Shown piece by piece: positions 1 through 64,000 of a stretch of 64,000 nucleotides of DNA. A program made the position numbers and the translations under genes. Each line of letters begins with the position of its first letter. Position 1 is the first letter of the stretch. The notes beneath the pieces were generated by a model that saw nothing but the letters and a program-made list of their open reading frames with translations, was not told the DNA's origin and made no database searches. The DNA comes from Muraenolepis orangiensis (taxonomy: Eukaryota; Chordata; Actinopteri; Gadiformes; Muraenolepididae), in the NCBI GenBank assembly GCA_027704905.1, contig CM051018.1, forward strand, positions 16,380,528 through 16,444,527, in the 5' to 3' direction.

Positions 1-1167
1 TTGCCTTAACAGCTGATTGACTGCGTCGCATGGATGAACAGCGGAGGTTATAGGGAGTTGTAGTTCATCTGTTATCCACAACGCATACTCTCAATGTTAT
101 TCTCAAAGTACCAAAGTGACCACGAAATCGGCAAATGCTAAATCGTTGAAGGTATTTTTTTTTAATACATTATCTAAAATAATGACATCCATACATAACA
201 CTTTTTTTTTAGATCAAATACAAAAGCTATGGTCATCTATTGCAATACTATATCCCATACCGACTAACTGACACTGGCAGATAGACAGGTATGCAGGCAG
301 ACAGACAGGCAAAAAGACAGACAGGCAGACAGAAATTCAGACATTCTACTCAAAACAAATCGACACTAAGAGAAATGTATATATAGACCTCCAGTATGTG
401 GTTTTATATTGGGGTATTTTCAGGTGAATATCATTTAAGACACAGACAACCAAACTGCCAGACAAATTCCATATCTATAGTCCTGTGACTTGTTCATTGC
501 ACATTAACGTGTAATAATGCACTTTACATTTGCATTTTATACTGAACAAAAATAGCGCCGATATGTGAATATCGCCAATTAAACACCCTTACCGATATAA
601 GAAGTGTTCTGTAGCCATATGTGTATCTTCATTGCGGTGGCCCCCCGTAACAAATAGTATAGTTAGGCCTCCACTCTTGAGAAGATGTGTCGGAGTGGTT
701 CAGATAAACAGTTGAATGTTTTGGAGACGAGGGAAGGCGATGTACGGTTGAACTACATGTCCCGTGTGTCTGCGGACCACGTGGTGCTTTAGGCGGAGAC
801 GTCGTCCTTGTTTTGATGACGACAGCAGCCAGCGGCAGGCTCTCCGCAGAGCAAACGGTCACGCCGATGTGATAACATTCGTGACAAACAACGTTTTCTA
901 ATCGTTATAGACTACACTACGTTTGATATTAGCGCACAGGTACACGAATTAGTAGATATTGCGATTAAAATGACCGAAGACGAGCCGTTTTTAGATTCAA
1001 CTAATCGGCAAACGCGCAGCTGACTCCTTAGCAACACAAAGGCCCGTTTAGCACGCTAGCTGCTCTGTTAGCTAGTTATTTACGGCAACTCAAATAACTA
1101 GCGTGCCATATTGTTTTTTTTTATCGTAACGAATTCAGTACAGGCTACTTGCAAATAGGTCACGATA
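1..1167. other. marchf5 upstream flank
   Basis: No conserved coding exon is seen here. The segment contains a short degenerate GACAGACAGGCAG-type simple repeat at about 280-350 and then AT-rich unique sequence up to the marchf5 start codon. The bases around the start (ATAATGGCGGAG at 1165-1176) resemble a YY1-type core element often found just inside vertebrate housekeeping promoters, so the promoter probably lies in the last few hundred bases. No TATA box was recognised. In human the neighbour on this side is CPEB3, transcribed away; none of it is visible. Confidence 0.4.
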
Positions 1168-16886
<15,719 letters not shown>

Positions 16887-17313
16887 AGGGGGTCCGAGGG
16901 GGGGGTGATGACAAGTGACAAGAGAGATGGATGACTAACGGACTCGAGAGTGAAAAACCAGTTTCAGGTCTGGCTGACTTGGCCCCCTCTCCCACCCCCC
17001 ACTCCCCCCCCAACTCCCAGAAACCCACCCCACATCGTGCCCTGTTCATCCCGCCCCTTCATCCCTCTGTGACGTCATCGTGCCACGGACACCGACCTGC
17101 GACGCCAGGATGATCACCTCACCGACCGCCACCGCACTCGTGTTTTAAAAAAAGATAAACGTTGACCGCTTCGGCGAGGCGACCACGGATGAGACTTTTG
17201 AGGGATGTAGCTCTGCGCATGCAGAGAATGCATGACACGGAATCGCACTTAGAAACAGCCACGAGCTCTTCTCTCCAGGAATGTACGCCGCCGCCACCGC
17301 CGCCGGTGTGTTG

Positions 17314-17314
<1 letters not shown>

Positions 17315-17354
<40 letters not shown>
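17315..17354. repeat. (TG)n microsatellite in probable marchf5 3' UTR
   Basis: About 20 TG units directly after a GCCGCCACC-type GC-rich stretch. Confidence 0.95.
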
Positions 17355-17356
<2 letters not shown>

Positions 17357-17590
17357 GCAGTCACATGACCAGTACTTATTGTCGACTTGTATGTATTAAC
17401 GTATTTTATGATGATCAAGGGGAGGAAAAGAAATGACGTGGGCACATATATTTAGAAGGTTTTATATTAAAAAGGAAATAATTAATACATGATTGTTTGT
17501 TTTTCAGATTTTGAAAGTCCCCTTTGTTAATGTAAAGGGGGGGTGTCAAAGATTATTATTATTGTTTTTGTGTTGATTGTGTTGGTGATG

Positions 17591-17596
17591 AATAAA
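17591..17596 (+). terminator. marchf5: candidate marchf5 poly(A) signal
   Basis: Canonical AATAAA 705 nt after the stop, followed by a TGTGTTT-rich stretch suitable as a downstream element. It is the first good signal in the region. Confidence 0.5.
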
Positions 17597-18810
17597 ATGT
17601 GTTTAACAAATGATATAGTATACGTATAGAGTAAATGATTAACCGCCACTATCAAGCTTTAGGAAAATCACCAGGGGAAAAAAAAAAAAATCTAAAGAGA
17701 AGGCCAAGAGCCTGCTGTCACCTGTGACTGTGTACTCTGTTCATCTACAGGATCATGTAGGGTCATGGACATCCTCTCTAGCACACTGCAAAACTGACTG
17801 ACACAGGATTACCAATAGGCTTCCTTCCCAAAAGCATTGCAGACTTGTCACTGAAATGCAAGATTTCGGTTTACATGTTTGTAGATGTTATGTTTGGCCT
17901 GCTGCAAGATTATTTTTTTATTTAGTGAATAAAGCGTAGAGGGCTGTGCTGATGGGATCTTTCCATCTCACACACACACAATGGCTGGAGGGCATCGTAA
18001 CTCCAGGCGATGAGAAGCGGACGCAGAAGGGTTTTCTTGTGTTATGAGCCTGTCCAGTGGCGTTGGTTTGTCCCCCGGTGTTTATGTTCCGCTTTAAGTG
18101 CCATTTTCCTTTTTTTTCTTCCTCTGCATGTTTTGAAATCGGGTGACTTTTGGTTAGAGTTAAAGGACAGACACGGGTAGAAGGCGTTCTTCTCTGGATG
18201 ATCGGTCGGTTATGATGTAAACATCGGGAGCAGGACAGTACGTCTTGTTTTAGGAAGGAAATGGCTCGGAAGCACTTTAATCTGATGTGGATCTCGTGAA
18301 AGACTCCTATTGCAAGGCAGTCATTATCTAATAAATATAATACTGCGAAGCTTTCTGGCCAACTGTCTCCCGTCTGATCTTGGTCAATATCCCCCGAACA
18401 CTTAAATTAAAATGTACTGGGATGATAGTATATTTTTTAAAGATAGGTTTATGCCCAGTAGAGAGAAGTGTGGCCAGTAACGATGGTCTTACCAACAGGT
18501 TTTCCACTTCTTTAGAAATATATACTGTCCCGTTTTGGTTATCATGGGGAAACCTGATCAATTGCGGTAACTATACAGAACCAAGTTAGGTATACCTTTC
18601 ACATGCTTCCTGTACCGAGCTTGGTGTTGATCACCCCCATAATGATGTATGGAGGCACACAAACCCTGGGTCATCTTTCATATAGCGGTATATCAACATG
18701 TATTTCAGCCAGAGGGGCAGGACACCTCTCCACAATACTGTAAAGACTGCCAAAGAGATGTATACAACATGGTCCATAATTACGCCATGTAAACGTTCAT
18801 GGTCAATGTG

Positions 18811-18822
18811 AATAAATTTATT
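18811..18822. terminator. bidirectional poly(A) palindrome AATAAATTTATT
   Basis: A perfect 12-bp palindrome that reads AATAAA on both strands, midway between the convergent stops of marchf5 (16886) and ide (20919). It could end both transcripts, but closer signals exist for each gene. Confidence 0.4.
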
Positions 18823-20082
18823 TTTTCAAGCTGAAGTTGACATGTTCGATTGTGGGAATTTCTTTAAATAAAAATAGAAACAAGGCAACAGTTCAATTAC
18901 ATAATTTATTGACTAGAAACCGGAGACAAACTACAGCGTTGCATCACTGGATTATGAAATGGAGGCAAATTATATACTTTGAATAATGCTTTAGTTTATA
19001 ATTATTAGTGTACACTGATGTACATTCACCCTTTGGGTGGTCTGTAAGTTGGTGACCACCAGCCTGGACTCACTGGGCAATGTGAGCTGGTTGGCCTTCG
19101 GTTGCTGCTGGTTGAATTTTCCACAAAAACAATAGTTTCCGTTAAGATTTCAACGGTTCATGCACGTTAAGGGTTGTATTTTTATATCAAATCAAATTCA
19201 TTTGAGCAGTTTTTTTCGCTTTGGTTTGTCAGGACGTAATAAAATGCTGGAAAACACTGTAGAGGCTTTTGGTAAATTAATCACCATTTCATTTGTATTG
19301 GTGAATAACGCAGATGGGTTTTGGCCTGAGAGAAACGGTACAAAGAGGTGAAGGAACGACAGGGGGAGAAAAAATAAATTATGAAAATCACGACGCAGGC
19401 TGTTGGCCGTTTGGTGACAGCATGTCCCAGCCAGCAGTCCGTTCAGACTGGGCGAAGGCCGGTTAGCACCTGAGAAGAGTCGGGCCACGCCGTTGCCCCA
19501 GCGTGACTCTGCGGTACCCTGCACTGTGGTATTCGAGGCTGTTGGACAGCATGTGGACACGGCTGACGTGGCACTGCTAGTCCAATAGTCCGCCGAACGT
19601 GATTTAACATCTTCTAAAAAACACCACCGATCGCAGGAACCCACGTTGTCGTTATTGCTTTAAATGACCCAAGTGCATATAGAATGGCGTTTCAAATCGC
19701 GACTATTCTTCCTGACATCTACACACTTGTGTATTCACAATCTGTTCATAGCGCGGGGGGTGGGTGCTATAGTTGCCGTCAGAGCAGCAGATCTTAGAAG
19801 CTGCAGGCTAAATGACAAGTACAGGAGAGTAGGGCTATAGTGTACAGTAGGCCTATAGCAAAGATATCTTTATCCAAAGTCCAAGTCTAGACAGCCAAAC
19901 ACTTAACACTCACAGCAACCCTTTAGAAAAGGCACACGCTATGCTCTCTAAAAGCAGACTGATGCGCATAAGTGATAGTGATGACCACCCTGGTTATCCG
20001 GCCAACCAAAGGATAACACTACTTATGCTTCGAGAGAGACGAGAGATGGTCTAGTGGAAAGGAAAATGTCAATTAAAATAGT

Positions 20083-20088
20083 TTTATT
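20083..20088 (-). terminator. ide: candidate ide poly(A) signal
   Basis: AATAAA on the minus strand, about 830 nt after the ide stop codon. A second minus-strand signal lies at 18905-18910. Confidence 0.45.
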
Positions 20089-20504
20089 TACTGATAAAAA
20101 CAAAAAGCTAGTAGGGGTACCCCTGAGATGAAGTCCATACGTGTTACAAATAAAATAGAATACACAAACAAAAAAAAGTTAAAATCTAAACCTTCATGGG
20201 CTTCCTTCCAAAAACAAGCAGATTGATTATAGGAGCTCCCTGACGAGTCCCAGCATTTTACCAGCAAACAAGCAAAGAAGTTTCAAAAACTTTCGAATGA
20301 CTTCCATTAAAACCCTCCCTCACGAGGCAAACACTCTTCACAAGCACATTACTATCACTTCCGTCGACCCGACGGTGCTCAGGGTTCACCGTTTGTGGAC
20401 GAGGGTGGTCGTGGGTTGCCTCACACGGGCGATACAGAACATATATGTTAAAATATAAACAAACCCGAAAACGTAAGATAAAAGACCGTTGTGGAGCTAA
20501 TGTC

Positions 20505-20570
20505 CTGGATTGCTACAGCTTAATGTCGCTTTGGATAAAAGCATCTGCCAAATCCCCTAAATGTAATGTC
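20505..20570 (+). repeat. SINE-type tail fragment
   Basis: GTCGCTTTGGATAAAAGCAT followed by CTGCCAAATCCCCTAAATGTAATGT is the familiar 3' tail of fish SINEs (TCGCTTTGGATAAAAGCGTC...AAATG). No full element was delimited. It lies in the inferred ide 3' UTR. Confidence 0.55.
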
Positions 20571-20918
20571 CATCACGACACAAAAATGAAAATCTATCGT
20601 TGCGCAGCATCCGTGTGATCGATCTAGCGATCTAAAAACAGTTTGGTCTTGATGTATTTCGACGTGTGTGCATGTTTTCCTAAGGTTCCACCGAGTGGAG
20701 CGGGGCATGCTCTTGCATGCTCTTCTCCGCCCCCCTCCCCCCTTCCTCAATCGTGCTCCCCAGGTCCTGCCCAGGTTTGTTTTTCCCTCAGGAGATGTGG
20801 GAGACGATGGATGGTTGGAGGAGATGAGGTGTAAAGGAGTGGGAGGAGGGGGGGGGGGGGGTTGGGGGCAGATGAGGGGTGAGGAGTGGTGGTGGTGCGG
20901 TGCTCAGATATCTCCGCT

Positions 20919-43789
<22,871 letters not shown>

Positions 43790-43806
<17 letters not shown>

Positions 43807-43850
43807 ACTTCGGACCCGTGGAAAACAAATCCTCCATTTCAGGGCGCCAT
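43790..43850 (-). promoter_or_regulatory. ide: upstream AUGs in ide 5' leader
   Basis: Two AUGs precede the ide start. One, at 43850, opens a three-residue frame ending at 43839. The other, at 43837, opens a 15-residue frame that runs past the ide AUG (43806) out of frame and stops at 43790. The ATATGGCGCC around the first AUG also resembles a YY1 core promoter site, so whether both AUGs lie in the mRNA depends on where transcription starts. Confidence 0.4.
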
Positions 43851-44369
43851 ATTTAAAAAGACTAAAGGAGACGATGCCAGAACCAAAGATGAGTTAACGT
43901 CAATTGTTTAATAAATCAATTTGGTGAGTGTGAATTTAGATAATGATGTATTAATAAACATAACCACAATGGGGGGGCGTGTATTAGTGCCTTAATATAG
44001 TTTATGATTCAATTTACGAGAGGAAGTTCGATTAACTTTCCTGCGCATTTATTTGAATGGCAGAACATTTGCAACCACCAACGAGAACAGAGATCTCAAC
44101 CTTCTTTTCATCATCAGCGCCCCCTCGGGGTCAACGTGAGAACTGACAGTACATCCTTGTTTATGTCTATTCGACGCTTGAAAACACGCTATGGGCGGAC
44201 TCGTCCGATCTTGGCCTTTGCTGCGGCGCCCTTTCAGCACACAGCACAACATTTGACTCAAAACGGACAATAATTCCTTACATTGCTTGCAATGATAAAT
44301 ACCAGAATGTTATGACGTTCAGACCTCTAAAGGAACGCCCCCGTTTAACTCTTAATTTTATATATGTTA

Positions 44370-44480
44370 AATTAATATTATATTATATTATATTATCTTA
44401 TCTTATCTTATCTTATCTTATCTTATCTTATCTTATCTTATCTTATATTATATTATATTATATTATATTATATTATATTA
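44370..44480. repeat. pentanucleotide tandem repeat
   Basis: TTATC units (about 10) flanked on both sides by TATTA units, all with period 5. Confidence 0.95.
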
Positions 44481-44499
44481 TTCTTATTTTTATGGTGTT

Positions 44500-44590
44500 T
44501 TTAAGATTTATACTGCGGGAGGGAATGGGGAGTAAGCATTCCTATGTACTTGTTACAAATGGCCAATACAAATCTTGTATCTTGTATCTT
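44500..44590 (+). repeat. dispersed repeat 3' half, kmo upstream
   Basis: ATACTGCGGGAGGGAATGGGG, AGTAAGCATTCC, TGTACTTGTTACAAATGGCC and a (CTTGTAT)n tail match the copies at 21269 and 39021. The tail is an internal heptanucleotide run, typical of LINE/SINE 3' ends. Confidence 0.7.
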
Positions 44591-45374
44591 GTTATTTATA
44601 TTGTTATTTATAAAGTATTTTTGAACGCCCCATTGAACTCTAATCTAGAACAGCGTGTGTGTATATATAATGGCCACTAGATGGAGACAGAGCTCCGACA
44701 GGGTACGGTTGACCTTACTTACGATATACCAAAGACACGGTTCCAAAGTGCAGTTGGCTATTATTTGGCTACAAGCTACATGGTGGGAGGAAGGTCCGGG
44801 TCCCTATATGTGAATTATGTAGGTATGCAGATTCATTAATTCCCTGAGTTGTGTATAGGTGTTTCTCAGAGGGTCGTTGGTGGTGCAGTAGTATAGGAGA
44901 GGGAGAACGACAGTGAGTGGAGGCCTTCGCTCATGTGTGCCTGCTAAAGGGCAGTTGCGCATTAGTCACAACTGTCTGTAGTCATTGCATTGGGAGCAGA
45001 GCTTCTTTGGGGAAATTGTGCGAAGATATGAGCGATAATGTGGTAAAGGTCTGCTTTCTCCCGTGGTTTCACCAGTAGCCCTGTTACAGATAACGTGTAC
45101 AGGTGAAAGGCAAATGACAAACAAACACAACATATATATACATGACTTATCCTTTAATTCAGTTATTGGTATATCTATGCAGCTCTTACCAAATCCGTTT
45201 TGAAAGATAGGCCTATGGTTTTATGAAATTAAACGAAATCAAACTGCCTATATAGTTGCAAACTAGATAGGGGGGGGGGGGGGGATAACGATCTCCAGAA
45301 TAACTTAAATTCGATTAGAAGGGTAGTTCATTGATCGAACTTTAGGTAGGGAAAGTACATTTCATATATTGGTG

Positions 45375-45417
<43 letters not shown>

Positions 45418-45491
45418 TTTAGTTTGAACAAAAAAAAATTAAAAAAGCGCGCTTGACGTGTTATTTGTTGGTTTTTTGGGGGGGACTTTGG

Positions 45492-45519
45492 CCCCGCCTT
45501 CAATTATAGGTTTAAAAAG
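45492..45519 (+). promoter_or_regulatory. kmo: candidate kmo core promoter
   Basis: A GC box (CCCCGCC, 45492-45498) lies just before a TATA-like TTTAAAAAG (45511-45519). That would place a start near 45540 and leave a leader of only about 25 nt before the kmo ATG. This is inference from spacing only. Confidence 0.35.
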
Positions 45520-45565
45520 ACATAAAGTCTCGTGCAGGTGACAGTTGACGGACGGACGTGTCGAG

Positions 45566-56412
<10,847 letters not shown>

Positions 56413-56503
56413 AAAGGAACCTTTCCACAATCACAAACCTGATATGAACAGATGCTATGGAAAATGGTTGTTATGATATTAGTATTTCTCTAATGATGAT
56501 AAT

Positions 56504-56509
56504 AATAAA
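56504..56509 (+). terminator. kmo: candidate kmo poly(A) signal
   Basis: AATAAA 92 nt after the kmo stop, followed by TGTTGTGTTG, a suitable GU-rich downstream element. Confidence 0.6.
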
Positions 56510-56892
56510 TGTTGTGTTGAAAAAGACAACACAGTTCATGTTTTACCAGCCAATGAAAGAGTTCAGAATTAATTTTTTTGCATCTTAGACATGTTTGGCC
56601 ACAATAGTATGAGCTTATAAGGTTGTGACTATACATCTCAAGGCTCACAAGTTCATCCACTTGTTCGGTTTCTTTCTTTTTTTCTTAACCCGTTTCACCT
56701 GGGTGATTTACATAGTCTTGGGAGCAGTTTCATTTCCTTTCCTGGCTTCTAAATCAGGGACTACTGCCTCACGGAAAAAGGTTAATTAATTAAAATGTCT
56801 GAAATGAATTAGCTTCACCCTGTCAATCAAGACAACGTGATGAAAAACACACACACACAAACACCTGCAGGTGTAGCTTAAAATAGTACCTC

Positions 56893-56898
56893 TTTATT
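56893..56898 (-). terminator. opn3: candidate opn3 poly(A) signal
   Basis: AATAAA on the minus strand, about 600 nt after the opn3 stop; the first good signal in that direction. Confidence 0.5.
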
Positions 56899-57496
56899 GA
56901 ACCTGTACACGCACACACAAAACAGAACAACAGAGTGAGAGTGTGTGTGAGCTATGTTCTATGACAACGTGCTTTAGGCGAGCACGAGCTCTTTGAGCCG
57001 GCGTGTTAGCTAGGAGGTGCACTACCTAGCTACCTAGCAGTGCTACCAAGCACTGGGTAGAAACCCAGCCACTTCAACCGGGCTACAGCGACTCATATGT
57101 GACCGAACCAAACAGGGGTACGGAACTCATTACATTTTAACACGTAATGAAAATATCAACACAACGTCAAACTGAATTGCACCCATTCCCGGAGGATTAA
57201 TATAGTCTTTTCTTATACCTTATTAATGTTTTATTACCACCTGATGTCCAGCCTGTACAAACACATACACAAGTGGACCCCCGGGGTGTTCTTCTGTTGC
57301 TTCCCTCCTGGGGGAAGCGGTTCATGTACCCATAACCTGTAGGAGCTCTGTAACGGTGGGCCGGAAGAGCCATGCTGTCTCAGGTGGTCAGAGAGCATTT
57401 ATTTCGGGCTTGTGTTTCATGTGTGGTCCGAAGGTGTATTTATACACACAAGTGTAGTGTATGGGGGGGGAGGGGGCCTCACCCCCGTCACCCGCA

Positions 57497-63504
<6,008 letters not shown>

Positions 63505-64000
63505 TGCGTGGGTAACTCCGACTCCATGGTGGTGGTGGTTGTGCGCGTCTAACGCGTAAAACGCCGCCAAGTCGAGTCGTTCAATTGTTCCATTGATTCA
63601 ACCCAAACCTGCGACTGATGTTGTTGACTGAAAGTGGGTCAGTTGTCCAAGTCAAGAGTCTAGCGAACGAGAGCCGTGAAGTGGGGCGGGGGTTTCTCCT
63701 TGTCATCTGTCGTCCACAACATCACTGAACACAAGTGTTGCTGTCATTGCGCTGCACACTGTGTGTTGGATGGACTGCGATTGACCGTATAGCTCTACTA
63801 GGTGTCATCATATAGCACCATAATTAATAACTTTCATTCGGCTTCATGCTGATTGATGTCGACCCAATTCACATGGGAGGTATTCAATTCTTAATTAATT
63901 CTTAAGACACAATGCAAATTAGACAAACTTTTGCATTTTGGCCATCGTTTCCATTTCCTACTACAGCCTACTTACAATATCTCACTGTATTACAACAATA
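63505..64000 (-). other. opn3: opn3 5' leader and upstream flank
   Basis: Contains an upstream AUG at 63593 whose 14-residue frame ends at 63549, out of frame with opn3. A GC box (GGGGCGGGGG near 63684) could belong to the promoter. Beyond that no feature is seen up to the window end. Confidence 0.4.

Larger units (their letters stand above)
16887..18830 (+). other. marchf5: marchf5 3' untranslated and downstream region
   Basis: No further coding sequence follows the stop. Candidate poly(A) signals on the + strand are AATAAA at 17591-17596, another near 17927, and the palindromic AATAAATTTATT at 18811-18822. A (TG)n tract at 17315-17354, next to GCC-rich triplets, would lie in the 3' UTR if any of these ends is used. 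Where the transcript really ends cannot be told from sequence alone. Confidence 0.5.
43851..45490. other. ide-kmo divergent intergenic region
   Basis: About 1.7 kb separates the head-to-head starts of ide and kmo. It contains a pentanucleotide (TTATC)n/(TATTA)n tract at about 44370-44480, a dispersed repeat copy at 44500-44590, a poly-G run at 45270-45284 and (TA)n at 45379-45415. No coding signal was found. Confidence 0.55.
56413..57496. other. kmo-opn3 convergent intergenic region
   Basis: 1.08 kb between the two stop codons. Poly(A) signals at 56504 (+) and 56893 (-) imply untranslated tails that do not overlap. No coding signal or named repeat; an AGCTA/GCTAGC-rich patch lies at about 57000-57050. 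Confidence 0.55.

Noticed and set aside
44312..44680. 122-aa frame upstream of kmo
   Set aside because: It runs through the pentanucleotide repeat and the dispersed repeat copy; composition is that of the repeat.
63505..63570. Longer opn3 N-terminus including a HNHHHHG stretch
   Set aside because: The frame is open but has no ATG upstream of 63504; only a TTG at 63570, and a stop lies further up.

Overview
The window is vertebrate, most likely teleost, nuclear DNA. It holds four intron-rich genes whose spliced products match vertebrate families from end to end. Splice sites are GT-AG with two GC-AG exceptions, and introns and flanks carry long (CA)n, (CT)n, (TA)n and poly-G/C tracts plus fish-type SINE, LINE-tail and hAT relics. 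The density of very long dinucleotide repeats resembles gadiform fish, but that is only a guess. No operon, CRISPR, phage or plasmid feature is present.

Layout: (1) 1168-16886, + strand, marchf5: six coding exons for a 281-aa mitochondrial outer-membrane RING-CH E3 ligase. (2) 43806-20919, - strand, ide: 25 coding exons plus one alternative exon, 1015 aa, insulin-degrading enzyme (M16 zinc metallopeptidase). marchf5 and ide converge tail to tail with about 4 kb between their stops. (3) 45566-56412, + strand, kmo: 15 exons, 470 aa, kynurenine 3-monooxygenase, head to head with ide. (4) 63504-57497, - strand, opn3: four exons, 396 aa, encephalopsin, tail to tail with kmo. From what I know of human gene order, MARCHF5-IDE lies on chromosome 10q and KMO-OPN3 on 1q, so the window joins two blocks that are separate in human.

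The coding content is conserved; the interesting material is in splicing and repeats. ide keeps the mutually exclusive exon pair 15a/15b known from human IDE. Both copies are 145 nt, so using both or neither breaks the frame. A 239-bp (CA)n tract, read as (UG)n in the ide transcript, ends 27 nt upstream of the 15a splice acceptor. ide exon 13 uses a GC donor that abuts another CA repeat. ide intron 3 has transposon-derived sequence close to both splice sites. kmo carries a decayed hAT transposon with antisense transposase remnants in intron 9, a 92-bp near-perfect palindrome in intron 6 and an 86-bp GC-AG intron. marchf5 intron 2 has a head-to-head repeat pair that would fold into a long hairpin just after exon 2.

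The genes do not form one pathway. Three link to mitochondria or metabolism: MARCHF5 on the outer membrane, KMO anchored in the outer membrane, and IDE with a predicted mitochondrial presequence form. OPN3 is a non-visual opsin. Exon coordinates come from reading splice sites and checking that phases add up (846, 3048, 1413 and 1191 nt, all divisible by three). Untranslated ends and transcription starts are inferred only.
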